Source: Amphirosellinia nigrospora (Eukaryota; Ascomycota; Sordariomycetes; Xylariales; Xylariaceae). Taken from it: a stretch of 64,000 nucleotides of DNA. The DNA is taken from positions 4,251,569-4,315,568 of the forward strand of contig SCHM01000002.1 of assembly GCA_004123355.1 (NCBI GenBank). The letters are read 5' to 3'. Made by a program: the position numbers and the translations under genes. This document shows positions 22,393-35,375 of this stretch, piece by piece. How positions within the stretch are numbered: position 1 is the first letter of the stretch; each line of letters opens with the position of its first letter. The notes beneath the pieces are model-generated. The model saw only the letters and a list, made by a program, of their open reading frames with translations. It ran no database searches and was not told the DNA's origin.

Positions 22393-24429
22393 GATGATGG
22401 CGATGAGATGCTGTTGTCTTGAGGTAAACAGCTGTGAATAGTGTTTGAGTTGCCTGCGGGCTTTGTGAGTCGGGCTGAATTGCTTGAGTGTGCTGATGAG
22501 TGCGGATGAAGAAATGATCGACAACCTCGTGAGAAATCCTGTATTTATACTCGTCTGACCCTAATCAAACACTCACACACTTGTCACTATTTTCGTACTT
22601 TGCTCATCCCAGCACACGGCCGTCGACGTTCCACAGAGGCCATCTCCGTCCAAGCGCGCCGACGCCATCGTGAATGAAGGGAAGCTCACGTTCCCGACGG
22701 CGGCAAGTTGCGAGATTGGGGTCCCTCAGCCTCGGTCACCTTGTGCTGACGGTGGCCCTTCCAGCCCGCCTCGCGAATTTGCGGTTGAATTAAAACCAAG
22801 GCTTCATAGATGAAATCATATTAAAGGGCGTCGTCTAGCTCCTCGAGTTCCTTGGATATCATGTGGGGTTCTTCTTTTTATAGAAACGTATTACCAAGAG
22901 AAACTATGACGCGAGCTCGATATAGAAAGATAGGTGTGAATAAGGGCGGTAAGGAAGGTCATCTCGGACTCTGTTGTTGACCGTCGAAAGTGATGCGTTC
23001 TCGTCGGTGGGGCGTAGCAACTTGCTAGAGCTAGCTCGACTATATCACACAAGGCCTATATGATCTAGGTCGTGAAGTCGATATGAAGCGGCAGGGGGGA
23101 TGTCAGCTAGTCCGCTGGATATATAGCTTTAGGTCGATGCTATTTTTGAAAAGCTCAAGGTATGATATATTAAGCTTAAGTATCATGACAGCGCGGACCT
23201 ATACGCCATAATTTCAGTGCATATTGCGCATAATTCGTCACATCTCGGGAAGCTTATGAGATGCGCTTTGCGGACCTAACAGGTGAATTGTGCTCACAAC
23301 TTAGCCAGTTGAACCGCAGCGTCCATATTGGGTAATAACGGTGAGTGAATAATAAGAGTCAATACTCGACTGAAGCATGGTATGAGGCAATGAAGTATAG
23401 ACAAGCCTAACCCCACAAATCCAAGGCCTAGGCCGCTGCTACCTCAGGATGCTACGTCGAGTCGTTTGTCTCCGATCGAGCCGAGTATCGAATCCAGTGG
23501 GCACGATATTCGCCGGCGCGGTCCAGAGCGCCAGGGCGGCCCATCTTGTGAGTCGACTCTGCCTTTAGCCTCTTTAGCCGTATTGACCAGAAGTGTCAGG
23601 AACAGGAGCAAGAAACCGCGTAGATCTAGAGCCTTGCATATACTCCCATCTCACATAACCGAGAAGCCCAGATTGACATTCTTTTTTTATCTTCTGGGGC
23701 GAGATGTCATGTTGTCGCATTGCAGGCGACCAATAGACGTTTCGTGGTAGCCGTAAGGTCATCGAATGTAACATGCCAAAACACGTGATGGACATAAAAG
23801 CGCTGTACCAACACGGGAACTTTCATCGGAAGTACCCATTCGGGTTAAATCTAATTTGGACGAGGGAGCTCTGGACTGCAAGGGCCAACACAACACCTGG
23901 TCCGAGGAACGCGAGGGGGTATTCGCTGACCCCAGATACGACGGCGGACTACCAACTCATTTCCGTTCCTAGACACCCCGGAGCGCAAGGTAGCTCATGC
24001 ATAACTGACGTATGGTGGTGATGATGACCCCACTGAGGGGTATGGCAGAGATGTTGAAGCTTGTGTTGAGCATCCAAAGCTTCACGGATCTCAACGTGAT
24101 GGTCGCTGCTGCTTTGGTCTCGAAGACGTAACATCATTGGAATAAGTCTTCATCATCTCTCAGTCATGAAAGCTCCAAGCTAGAGGTTGTTGCGATCAGT
24201 GGTTCACGAAATGTTGATGGGGAGGGTTGTATTCTTAGCCGTAAGATATCGCGAAGATGGCTGTCTAGCTCCAAAGCTACGAGGATTCATTCTCAAGACA
24301 CGGCAGACAAGCTAAGTTGAACATCATGACATCAATTCTTGAAATTTTGAGAAATGAAAATCTAGCGGATGGATATATCCAAAAGAAACGCCGTAAAGAT
24401 GCGCCCCTACATATGCAATCAATTCATCG
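22393..24429. other. Intergenic, 2 kb, no gene seen
   Basis: Upstream of the DUF4360 gene and downstream of methylcitrate synthase. Short open frames (for example 23466-23750 plus) have no protein-like features. A poly-T stretch lies near 23683. No repeats or mobile-element ends found. Confidence 0.55.
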
Positions 24430-26269
24430 TCACGCGCCGATCTGCTTGAGAATACCTTCCAAGTTAATGCTCTTAGGTCGCTCAATGGGCAAACCAAGTG
24501 CACGATCCCAAATCAATTGGGCAAGAGGACCCAGTCCTCGACTGACACCGAAGGTTGCGGTGTAGTACAGAGTCTCATGGAAGCCGTAATGGTGGAACAA
24601 TACGCCGCTGCTCGAGTCGACATTAGGATACGGGTTCTTCGTCTTTCCATGCTTCTTCAAAACTTCAGGAGCCACTTCGCTGTTGAGCTTGACGAGTTGG
24701 AAGACGGGATCTTGGGCAATCTCAGGACGGGCAGATGCATAGTCCATCAGAGCTTCAAAGCGAGGGTCGGGCTTGCGGAGAACGGCGTGACCATACCCAG
24801 GAACAACACGTCCGCTGTTGAGGGTAGACCATAGGTAATCATGGACGTCCTTCTCGGTGTATTTCGCGGGTATGTTATCCTTCATCTGGATGATCCAGCG
24901 CAAGACTTCCTGAGCAGCCAAACTACACGTACATAGTCAGCATAAAGCATTGAATTGAAGGTTGGCGTCAATACGATACGTACCCGTGCAGAGGACCAGC
25001 CAGACCCTGGAGACCAGCGCTGTAGCTTAGGAAGGGATCGCTGAGAGCGCTGCCGACGAGATGAGTAGCATGTGCGGAGACGTTACCACCTTCATGATCA
25101 CCGTGAAGGGCGAGATATAATCTTAATAGATCTTGGAAGTTCTCGTTCTCTTTGCCGCCCTTACCAAGCATAGCAGCGAAATTGTAAGACCAATCCTGCT
25201 CGATGTCGACGTCGGCGGGTAAGGCACCACCACCACGGTACGAGTTATGGTAGATTTTGGCGGCGATGGTGGGCAGCTTAGCCAGCAAGCTGATACAGTC
25301 ATCGAAGGTGGGCTCCCAATAGTCGGCTTTGTTCATCCCATTCTCGTAGGCCTTGGCGAACTTGGAGGTGTAGTTGAGGGCGCTGACGGCAATGGCGAAC
25401 TGGGTCATCGGGTGAAGGTCCCGAGGGAAGCTGTCAAGCATCTTGTTGACAAAATCGGGAAGATGGGCCTGCTCAGCCAGTTCTCGGGAAAATTTGCGGA
25501 CCTGAGAAACCGAGGGAACTTTGCCGGTCAAAAGAAGCCAGAACATAGATTCGGGCAGCATTTCTGTGCCCGTCGTGCCCTTAGGAAGCTCTTTCTGGCA
25601 CTCCTTGATGGTTCGGCCATGGAACCGGATACCCTCGTTCGCATCCAGGACGCTGCCTTCCCAAACCATGGCCTTAAGCCCTCTGTAAGTGAGATTAGTG
25701 TCTGTAGCCTGCTGGCGACGTGTGGGCATTGTCAGGTCATCGTACCTCATGCCACCGATGGCATTTTCTACCTTGACCTCACCGAGGACGGCCGAGCCAT
25801 TTGCCTTGACCTTCTTGAAAAGCTCTCTCTTAGCTGGAATAACCTCCTTTAGAGTTTCCTTCAGGTCGAGCTCGGATGAAGAGTAGTATCTTCGCGCGAT
25901 AGCGATGGGTACGGCTCGCTGTTGCTAGACACAGAATAATAATGTTAACTTGGGTCACAATCATCTGAGACAGACACCTCCGGCGAAAACTGCGAACTCT
26001 CTTCTCGTGCTACCTCCCTAAGACGCCTCAGTCAAGGCATCATATTAATCAAGAGCGTTCATTAGGCGAGATCTATAGCGTACCTAGCCATGCCCTCGGT
26101 GACTATGCCCAATCAACGCTCTTGATTCAGCTAACGCACCGATTGAGGCGCTTGGGAATACATGAGGCCGGAAACAAGAATCGATCGCCAATTAATTGAA
26201 TATTTTGTGTAGATTGCTTACCCTCAGGGCGCCCAGTGCCCTCGTCGGCGCTCGGATGCTCATGGCCAT
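24430..26269 (-). CDS. mcsA: Mitochondrial 2-methylcitrate synthase (citrate synthase family)
   Basis: Four exons (26269-26222, 25924-25746, 25682-24984, 24922-24430), 473 codons exactly, no frame breaks. The enzyme condenses propionyl-CoA (and acetyl-CoA) with oxaloacetate, the first step of the methylcitrate cycle. The N-terminus MAMSIRAPTRALGALR and the following ARRYYSSS form a mitochondrial presequence. Catalytic parts are LALHGDHEGGNVSAHATHLV, VVPGYGHAVLRKPDPRF and the Asp in YPNVDSSSG. The end LAQLIWDRALGLPIERPKS matches methylcitrate synthases as I remember them, whereas the TCA-cycle enzyme has IIDRAVGAPIERPKS there. The divergent methylisocitrate lyase next door supports the choice. 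The first intron is long (about 297 nt) and carries a fold-back element. Confidence 0.92.
26016..26156. repeat. Fold-back (MITE-like) element in mcsA intron 1
   Basis: Two arms of about 50 nt are inverted copies of each other: CCCTAAGACGCCTCAGTC at the left end against CCCAAGCGCCTCAATC (reverse complement of the right end), and a perfect 13-mer AATCAAGAGCGTT (26047-26059) against AACGCTCTTGATT (26115-26127). The loop is about 30 nt. Size and structure resemble a tiny non-autonomous inverted-repeat element or a strong intronic hairpin. No obvious target-site duplication was identified. Confidence 0.75.
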
Positions 26270-27364
26270 GGCTGGTGGAAGATACACGGAAGCAAAGCTA
26301 AAGACACACGACCGGACAACAAGGTATAGGATTCGGTGAACTACAGCAACGGCCCAGCGAGTCTTGTATTCGCACAAAAGGCCTGGCTATTGGAGAAACT
26401 CAGGGTACGAAGATAGGTCGGAGAGGAAGGTTGATAAGAAAATAGAGAGATGTGAGAGAGCCTGAGAAAAAGGAGGGAAAAAACAAACGGCGAGGGATCA
26501 TCGCAGGAAGTTAATCTACAATTAACCCAATATCTCGGCCACTGCTACTTCCTTTTCATCGAGTTACCGACGGAACTGAGGAAATGGTAGGAGGCTGCGG
26601 AGCTAGCTCACTCCATGTCACTCCCCGCCCCGCGTGTATGGCACGATACATGGCGGGGATACCGGCGACACCACTGTGGAGTACCCCCATTTGTCTGCGC
26701 TGCCCGCATGAGCCGAGGGAAGCCGGCTGCTCTGAAGTGCCTATCTTGGCTCCGAGAACCGCTTGTCGGCGCCCATTGGCCAATCATTGTGTCTCCGCTC
26801 GTCCTTCCCCATACATCGTTAACCAAGGTAGGTCTAGCGGAGTAAATAGCATCACGGTGATCATCGAATTGTAGAAATATCGCGGTGTGGAATACAAATA
26901 AAAAAAGTACAAATCGCGCCGCAAACAAGTCACAAAAGAGTAACGAGTTTTATGAATGCATTCGAACTTTTGAGTCTCCTATAAAAGTCCCAATGAGTGA
27001 TTACTAAGGTATAGCTACAACTCAATGCGCGGTGCTTACGGCACATTTGGCCATCGCTAGATTATTCACCCGAATGAACCCAGGCCCACTATATAGGTAG
27101 CAGCTTCCCTACAGAGGCTTCTTACAGTGGGCATGCTAAGAGGTTATCCACGGCGGCCTTCCGACGGAACCCCCGACCATATTATTTGCCCATTTACATA
27201 TCCGCGGCCTGTGACACTGAATTTCTCCCCTTCTTCTTTTCAAAACCGGTGTGTTTCGTGATCTTCAACCCGTATATAGACTCGGGTCTATGATGTGGCT
27301 GTATAGTGAGCTCTAGATATTTTAATTACTATCACTTCCAAGCCGGACTCTTTATCAGCTACTC
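26270..27364. promoter_or_regulatory. Divergent promoter region mcsA / mclA
   Basis: About 1.1 kb between the two methylcitrate-cycle genes, which would allow co-regulation from one region. Pyrimidine-rich and GC-rich patches are visible, but I cannot assign a propionate- or FacB-type site with confidence. Confidence 0.6.
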
Positions 27365-29246
27365 ATGATGCTTCGCCGAGCCATCATTCGAGCCCCTCGG
27401 CGGCTCGCGACGGCTTCTCCTCGAACACCCCTTTGCATAGCGTCGACTCGGTATATCTCTTCCGCTGCCGCCAGAATGTCGCTACCTCCCGTCGACCCCC
27501 TGTGTCCACAGCGTTAGCCTCAGACTCGTTCCAACTACTTCCCGAAGCGCAAAAGGCTGGTGCGGCAGAAGATGCTCTATACGAAAGCCAGATCAAAGAC
27601 GTCGAAGCTTGGTGGTCAACGCCCAGATATGCCGGCATCAGGCGCCCCTATACCGCCGCCGATGTCGTGTCCAAGCGCGGCTCTCAGATGCAAAACTACC
27701 CTAGCTCCGTCATGGCCAGGAAGCTCTTCAACCTGATCAAGGAGAGAGAGGCCGCAGGGAAGCCCATACATACCAGTACGTCACAGCAGAGATAGGAGGA
27801 ATCTAGATTGCCCGATCAAAGAAGGCTCGCTGACTTGTATCCTGATCTACAGTGGGAGCCATCGACCCCGTCCAAATGACACAACAAGCGCCGCACCAGG
27901 AGGTCCTTTACATCTCGGGCTGGGCCTGCTCCAGCGTCCTGACGAGTACAAACGAGGTCTCGCCCGACTTTGGCGACTACCCCTATAATACTGTGCCCAA
28001 CCAGGTACAGCGCATGGCGAAGGCGCAATCTATGCACGACCGCAAGCAATGGGACCTGCGACGGAAAATGACACCAGAGGAGCGTAAGAAGGTGCCTTAC
28101 GTCGACTATCTCCGCCCCATCGTGGCGGACGGCGATACCGGCCACGGAGGCCTCAGCGCCGTGTTGAAGCTCGCCAAGCTATTTGCCGAGAATGGCGCCG
28201 CAGCCGTGCACTTCGAGGACCAACTCCACGGCGGTAAGAAGTGCGGTCATCTCGCGGGCAAGGTCCTCGTGCCGATAGGGGAGCACATCAACCGCCTCGT
28301 TGCCGCGCGCTTCCAGTGGGACGTGATGGGCACAGAGAACCTGATCCTTGCGCGCACAGACTCGGAGAGCGGGAAACTCATCTCCAGCGCAATCGACACC
28401 CGCGACCACGAGTTCATCCTCGGCGTCACGGAAGATAACGTTGCCCACTAGCCGAGACCCTCCAAGAGATGGAGGCCAACGGCGTCCCAGGCGCCGAGAT
28501 CGACATCTTCGAAGCGAAATGGGTCAAATCCCACAAACTCATGACCTTCGACGACGCAGCCGTCGAGCAGATGCGCGCGCAGGGCGTCGCGCAGGGGCAG
28601 ATCGACGGGTACCTCGCCGCCGTCCGGGCGGACAGCAGCATCGGCATCACCCGACGCCGCGAGCTCGCCAACTCGCTCGTGGCGAAGCCGATCGCCTGGA
28701 GCTGGGGACATCCCCCGCACGCGCGAAGGGTACTACCACTACAAGGCGGGCATGGAGGCCGCGACGAAGCGCGCTCTGGCCTTCGCGCCCTTCGCGGACC
28801 TCTTGTGGGTCGAGACGGGCGACCCCAACGTCGAGGTCGCGCGCAAGCTCGGGCGCGCCGTGCGCGGCGCGTACCCCGGCAAGGGTCTCGTGTACAACCT
28901 CTCGCCCTCCTTCAACTGGATGGCGCACGGCTTCACCGACGCGACGCTCAAGTCGTTCATCTGGGACATTGCGCGGGAAGGGTTCGTGCTCCAGCTCGTC
29001 TCGCTCGCCGGGTTGCATTCTACCGCGACCATCACGAACGAGCTCGCGCGCGAGTATAAGCAGGACGGCATGTTGGCATACGTCAACCTCGTCCAGAGAC
29101 GAGAGAAGGAGTTGGGGTGTGATGTCCTCACCCATCAGAAGTGGAGTGGCGCTAGTTATATCGATGGCATCCTCGGCGCTATCCAGAGTGGGAGTAGTAG
29201 TACGAAGGGAATGGGGGAGGGGAATACGGAGGGGCAGTTTGATTAG
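27365..29246 (+). CDS. mclA: Mitochondrial 2-methylisocitrate lyase
   Basis: Two exons (27365-27775, 27853-29246), 602 codons once three frame breaks are corrected: one C missing at 27496-27500, one C missing at 28443-28446 and one extra G at 28704-28707. The enzyme splits 2-methylisocitrate into pyruvate and succinate, the last step of the methylcitrate cycle. It starts with a basic presequence ([20 protein letters not shown]). Isocitrate-lyase-family motifs follow in order: [28 protein letters not shown], the catalytic signature [34 protein letters not shown] and the C-terminus [16 protein letters not shown]. The presequence and the absence of a PTS1-like end favour mitochondrial methylisocitrate lyase over glyoxysomal isocitrate lyase. 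The gene is divergent from mcsA. Confidence 0.9.
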
Positions 29247-29617
29247 ATGAGTTGCTTGAAGTTTTGCGTAGCTGCATAGAGTACGGGCGTTGGGGTGTGG
29301 CATTTAGCATTTTTCATGGCATGTGTACAGGACGGCATATTGGGTGGATTCAAATTTGCATCGATATTTATCACTATGCTTTATCACTATGCTCTACTTG
29401 GGTGAAGTCAATCTAGATTTGCGTGTACTCTTTCTATCCGCATACGCTGAACTGGACTATTAAGCTTCATCTCGTAACACCATGCCTTTCCCCGAACCAA
29501 TCAAGGTCAAATCATTCACGACCTTCAATACCTAGGTATCTAGAACCGTCGCCAACCAAAGCGACAACCAGGAACCCAAACTCCTAACCTCAGATAAGAA
29601 ATCGTAAGTCATCCAAC
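29247..29617. other. Convergent 3' flanks, mclA and SDR
   Basis: About 370 bases between the two stop codons, AT-rich, with one ACCTAGGT palindrome at 29530-29537. No gene. Confidence 0.6.
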
Positions 29618-30647
29618 TCAAAGCTGGTTCTTGAGAGCATTGTTTGTTGGCGCAGAAAGGGGCTGGCCCTCGGGTGTAACGTAAGCCTTAGTCATACCCC
29701 GTCAACGACCATGTCGTGGCCATTTACAAAACTGGCCTCATCGCTAGCGAGGAAGAGGACGGCTTGCGCCTGCTCGATGGCTTCGCCGAAACGGCCTGTG
29801 GGGAAATGAACCTCGCGCCTCGCGCGTTTCGGCGCATCGTCGCCTAACCAGTCCTGTAGGAGCGGGGTATTAAGGGGGGCGGGACACAGGCTATTGAAGC
29901 GGTATCCATCGCGTGCATGGACGATGGCGAGTTCGCGCGTGAGGGCGAGGACAGCGCCCTTGGAAGCCGTGTACGCAAGCTGCGGCGTCGCGGATCCGAC
30001 GAGGGCTACGACCGAGGCAGTGTTGATTACGCTAGCCTTAGTCTTCTTGTGTCGTCGGAAGGATTGTATAGCGTGCTTGCAACCGAACCACACACCCTTT
30101 ACGTTGATGGCCATGGTCAGATCCCAGATGGCCTCTGGTGTGCCGACTGCGTCGTCGTCGCGCGCGTGCATTATGCCTGCGTTGTTGAAGATCACGTCGA
30201 GCCCGCCCCAAGAGTCGAGGGATTCGATCATGGACTGTACTTGGTCCTCTTTGGATACATCGCAGATCTAATGATGAGGTCGGGTTAGTACGGAGTTATT
30301 GTGTTCGATAGGCTGGATAGTGGAATTGTCACAAGAGGAAAGGAGGCCGCACAATTGTCTCGACTCTCTCGGCGTTGGGAACCAATTGGAGAAGTTTGGC
30401 TTTCGCTTTCTCGACTGCCGGGCCCGAGATGTCGGCCATCAGCACGTTTGCGCTTCTTTCGCGAAAAGAATGCTGGTTTCAAGACCGATACCACTGTGAA
30501 ATCCGTGTTAGCAGTCCATCCGACGTTGGTCGGGTACGACAGACATGGGAGGGGGCTAGAAGCGCTTGAGGTGGTGTGGACATACCCGGCACCTCCAGTG
30601 ACAATGGCATTCTTGCCAGCAAGGCGGCCCTTGTTTGCTATAGCCAT
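29618..30647 (-). CDS. Short-chain dehydrogenase/reductase
   Basis: Three exons (30647-30586, 30493-30353, 30267-29618), 285 codons when two missing G are allowed for (near 30452 and at 29697-29700). The Rossmann cofactor loop TGGAGGIG is split by the first intron. NNAG lies in VIFNNAGIMHA, and the catalytic residues are Ser in VINTASVVAL and Tyr/Lys in LAYTASKGAVLAL. The start of the core matches LAGKNAIVTGG. The C-terminus, read in the corrected frame, continues past VVDGG into KAYVTPEGQPL. This is a classical SDR of about 280 aa; Asp in LMADIS after the second strand suggests NAD+ preference. Substrate cannot be told. No pathway partners next to it, although it is convergent with mclA. Confidence 0.85.
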
Positions 30648-33473
30648 TGTTGGCCCTCGAAGTTGTATGTATGGGAGTGATGATAACCACCTAGGTTTCT
30701 GACTAGAGAAATGAAAAGGCAAGGGGGCAGAATCTGGTAATCGGCACAACAAGAATCTGGCAGTGTGACAAGATAAGCCAAGAAGAAGTAATAAGGGGTC
30801 TCTCAAGATAAGGTCGTTCGTGCGTAGTCTAGCACCTAGGCTCCCATCAAAGACCGAAGGAGGGGCCCAACACGCTGTCACTTCCGACAACGGCGAACGC
30901 GGGGCGGTATCGTGGAGTAGTCTGTGTAATACCTGGCTACGTATGTCTAATGAATTGTCATTTCCCGATAAGCATTTGCCCACCTAGGTAATTTTGGTAG
31001 TTAGTTGATATCTTTGGGATTGGTGTCGGTGTTTGACCAGCGCCTATCGGACGCCGGCCTAGACATCGTTGTCACATTGTCCATCATCTGGTGCGTGTCT
31101 TAGAAGCGGCCGATCGGTACGTATAGGCTGTATAGGCCAACCTACACAACCTCTTTATCCAAATACTTGCTACCTGGCTACGGTATGCAGATTAGGTAGA
31201 TAGCACCTGGGCTGTAGGTAGGGGGGAAACTGATAAAGCCATGTCGACTCTCGTCTCATTAGAGGTTGTCGACGCGTTTCGCCTAAACAACACTAAAAGC
31301 GAAAGAGATGAGAAGGAGTTGCCAAAGATTGATCGGGCTGGATTGGGTAATTATGTTGGGGTACAGCTTGGTCCTCTTTACCTAGGTAATTAGGTAATTT
31401 TTGTGTACCACCTCGCAACGGGAGTAATTAGCTATCGGGGCCTGTATGCAATTCACGCAATCGATGCGTTTAGTAGGGTGGCTCTTCCCCCATTCCCGTC
31501 ATAACCTTACTTTCTCGACCCAACCCATCTCATCCTCAGTAGAGCTTTCAGCATGGTTACGATATCTCCATCTATTGATCGTGATATATATAACCACCCC
31601 CAGAATCCACGGAAATGGATGCATATCTATCATAAATAATGATCCAATGGCAACCGCCATTATTCCTTCACTTGGGTAACTCACCAACAAAGCAAACGAT
31701 GCCGCCGTTCCCCGATCTATGAAACAGAGGCTGAGTCGAGTCTCGGCTTCGGCCACTCCTCGGGATGATAGGGGTTCTGCAGAAGTGCCGGAGTAAATGA
31801 TGTGGTTCGTTCCAACCAATTGCTCTGAAGCTGCGAGGCGCCAATGGCTGAATATCACACTTTATTGGATTGGTAGGCCGGCTACGCGCATTATTCTGTA
31901 TTTTCACTTCGAGTACATGCTGACCATTGTATAGATATCGCGGCTTTGCTATATTTTTCTCGGGATAACCGGAGGCAGGGGATGAGGGTGTCACCAAGCG
32001 CATCGTCAGCTGAGCAGCCCTAAGGCGAGCCGGTTGGGGGTGAGATGAGGTCAGAAGCATGCTGCAACGGCTTGCCAAGGAAAACGCAAACACCCAACAA
32101 TGGTGTTGGTTTTTCCCATGCCGATGTTGCACGTTGTCATTTCTCATTCTCGCTTACGAACATCCACGACAACCTACTCCAAAATCCGAGCTCCCAAGAG
32201 AAGTAGCGGTCAGCACTCCAATTCCCGAACGTCAAATACGCCGCTATCATACTCGACTTCTAAAAAAAAAAAAGAGCTATATATGGGTTTTAAAATCGCG
32301 GCGTTATTGGGTTACAATGGTTCAGTCTGTCCCTTGAATGCCCGATCTTCAATGGCCTCATCTCCGGCTCTTGAGACGAGACTCACACGTCCCATAATAT
32401 GAGGTCGAATGCCAGGCAACAATGAAGCCATGTATATCAGCGAAGCCTTGACATTTTGCCTACCCTACCCACAGACTCACAATTTTGATTGGGCTGGACG
32501 ACCACTGATACGAAGACAAGCAAGTAGCGGCTTCTTGGATCTTACTCAGGCGTGCAGCTGCAAATATGAAAAGTCGGAACCGAACTCTTCCTGTAGCTGG
32601 CGACCCAAGTAGTGACGTATTGTATACTGCAGGTGGCCGAGTCAGAAATTGTGAATGACCATGATGTCTAACCTATCAGACCAGAGGTTTGTATTGGTTT
32701 TGGTAGACGATAGGCTCGCTCGCCTGCTAGAGGTATACACTCCGCTTACTCCCGGATTCCCAGCTGACGACCCTGGGAAAGCCTGGCTGGGCTAGTGCTC
32801 CACCGGTACCTGGCCAGGGAGCTACCTGGTAATCCCAGGTACTACCTAGGTTAGAGGTTAGGGCTCATTCACGGCGGCTTGCAACGGGCCCCATACCGGT
32901 GTATTGTACCTACCTACCACCCCTCCTCGATGGGAGCACGTGGGGCTTGCATAATGACGCAGCCAGCCTGCAACCCGCCCTAACATCGTCAATAAATGCA
33001 ACGGGTCGGTGTACAGTACCCAGCTCGCTCAGTTAGGCTACCATTGTCGACTCGATCCATACTTAGTAGAAAAGACGCGAACTAAGACGGTAGTAGACAT
33101 CGCGTGATATACCCTATCTTCTACCAGCCCACGCTACCTGCTTCGCTAATCTGGGCGCCTTGCTTCTGCCGTTCTATTTCTGCCCTCCATCCATCGTCAT
33201 CACTTTAGTCAATTGGAGGTTTGAGTCAAGTCGCCTATTCTCGTTCACCGACAGTTCATCCTTGGTTCGATACTTAAGGCATAGAACTTGCCTTACATTT
33301 CCCCCTCGTTTGTGATTATAAATAAACCGTGTCGACCCTGTTTCCCGTTGCGTCATATATTTTACCTCCTGTTACAGGCTACTAAACTTCAAGAGGATAA
33401 CCATTGTCACATTGTGTTGCGGCACATACAGACTCATTAGTTGATCTGCTCTCACTTCCCCTTCCTTTCCAAA
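30648..33473. other. Intergenic, 2.8 kb, enriched in ACCTAGGT words
   Basis: No gene with family features. Four of the seven exact ACCTAGGT palindromes of the window lie here (30689, 30982, 31380, 32844). An A(12) tract occurs near 32262. Small open frames at 31446-32402 look accidental. The last 0.4 kb is pyrimidine-rich and is probably the promoter and leader of the glutamine-synthetase-like gene. Confidence 0.55.
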
Positions 33474-34986
33474 ATGTCGGCCTCTAAAGACCCTATAACG
33501 GTCGAAGCCCTGCCGGGGCTTCTCGAAAACGATACCAAGGTCAAGCTGGCCGGCCTCGACGTCGACGGCATGTTGCGTGGGAAAGTAGTCTCCAAGAAGA
33601 AGTTCTTATCTGTTGCCAAGGAAGGCTTTGGTTTCTGTAGTGTTATCTTCGGCTGGGACATGCACGATTTGCTCTACATGAAGGAGCTTAAGATCAGCAA
33701 CAAGGAGAATGGGTATCGCGACATGATTGCCGTACCTGACCTAAACAGCTTCCGCCGCATACCCTGGGAGGATGATGTGCCGTTTTTCCTCGTCAGCTTC
33801 TTCGACCCGGATTCCATGAGCCCTGTTTGTGCAGATCCGCGTGGACTAATCAAGACTACGGTTGATAAGCTCCAAGCGAAAGGCTACAACGCCATGGCAG
33901 GAAGTACGCACTTTGAAGACCGTTATAGCTCCATGTAATGACCAGGTTGCTAACCTCTATCGCTATGGTACAGTCGAATTCGAGTTCTTCCAGTTTAAAG
34001 CGCCCTCAGAATCGACGTCCTCGGCCGCTGCGTACATGCGGACCAACATCCCACATGACATCCCTCCCCTAACCGAGGGTATGTTTGGTTACAGTATCAC
34101 ACGGCCCACCCTGAACAAGGAGTACTATTACGACGTTTTCAATACGTGTACGAAGTTCAAGTGCGACTTAGAAGGATGGCATACAGAAAGTGGCCCTGGC
34201 GTATACGAGGCAGCTTTGGAGTTTGGGCAGATATCTGAGATGGCAGACAGAGCATCACTATTCAAGTACGCCGTCAGGTCTGTTGCCAACAAGTACGGAA
34301 TCACACCCACCTTCATGGCGAAACCTAAACAGGGCCTACCTGGTTGCAGCGGGCACACGCACGTCTCCGTCGTGGATAAGGATGGGAAGAACCTTCTCGC
34401 CCGAGAAACAAAGGACGAAAACGCAAAGTACTCAGACATTGCGCACCTTAGTGACCTAGGCCGGCACTTCCTTGCGGGGCTTCTGGAGGGTCTGCCGGAT
34501 ATCATGCCTCTGTTAGCCCCCAATGTGAACAGCTACAAACGCCTTGTCGAGAACTTCTGGGCCCCGGTTACCGTATCATGGGGTCTCGAGCATCGCGCCG
34601 CGTCGATCCGGCTGATCGCCCCACCCACATCGAAGCCCGGCGCGACGCGGTTCGAGGTCCGAGTTCCAGGTGCCGATGTAAACCCTCACTTCGTCATGGC
34701 CGCGATCCTAGCGCTCGGATGGCGGGGCGTCGAGAAGAAGCTCGAGATTCCCGTGCCACCTCTAGGGAAAGGCCAGGACGTAGGCGGAGCCGAAGACAAG
34801 GGTGCACGTCTGGCGAAGAGCTTGAGGGAGGCTACAGACAAATTCATGAGGAAGGACAGTATAGCGCGCGAAGTGTTCGGAGACGAATTCGTGGAGCACT
34901 TCGGCGGCTCGAGAAATCACGAGATTCGCCTATGGGACGAATCTGTCACAGATTGGGAGATGAAGCGGTATCTGGAGACTGTATAG
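33474..34986 (+). CDS. Glutamine-synthetase-like enzyme (GSI-type fold, non-canonical)
   Basis: Two exons (33474-33903, 33974-34986), 481 codons exactly, no frame breaks. The N-terminal beta-grasp part has KVKLAGLDVDGMLRGKVVSK. The catalytic domain has EFEFFQFK (metal-binding Glu in the EFEFF strand), ESGPGVYEAAL, KPKQGLPGCSGHTHVS, VNSYKRLVENFWAP and RVPGADVNPHFVMAAILAL. This is the prokaryotic-type GSI-like group that in fungi includes FluG C-termini and gamma-glutamyl-amine (polyamine or ethanolamine) ligases, not the housekeeping GSII enzyme. The ATG at 33474 in MSASKDPITVEAL is chosen over an upstream in-frame TTG. A Dal5-type transporter lies convergent, about 390 bases downstream, which may hint at uptake and glutamylation or nitrogen salvage of a shared substrate (inference). 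Confidence 0.88.
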
Positions 34987-35375
34987 ACGAAATTAAAACG
35001 GTGTCACGGAAAGTTCAATTACTTCGTCGCTGGTTAGAAGGCGTGCGGCTGCTTTCTCAGGATATACCATATATAATGTATATATACCCAGCAGCAGTAC
35101 ATTTAAAAAGTGTGATGAGTTTTTAGATACTTCATTTCTTGACTTGAGTTTATATGTTGATATGTGCCCGGGCGCTTTAGTAGTTCCTCAAGTGATGCGA
35201 TTGGTATTTATCGCATCATCATCATTGAACCTTACTTTCTACCAAGCGGAATACGGGCCTCTAATATCCCCGATAGCTGGATCGGGAAGAAATGCATCTA
35301 TTCAATAGAACCCGAGTCAAACTAAATAGACGGACCTAGATTCTACGTCGTATATACATACATATATATGTGAGG
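34987..35375. other. Convergent 3' flanks
   Basis: About 390 bases, AT-rich, including an ATATAC-rich stretch near 35350. No gene. Confidence 0.6.

Noticed and set aside
27423-27510. Possible intron in the mclA presequence (GTATAT ... CCACAG)
   Set aside because: Splicing there does not join the right frames, whereas one missing C at 27496-27500 does.
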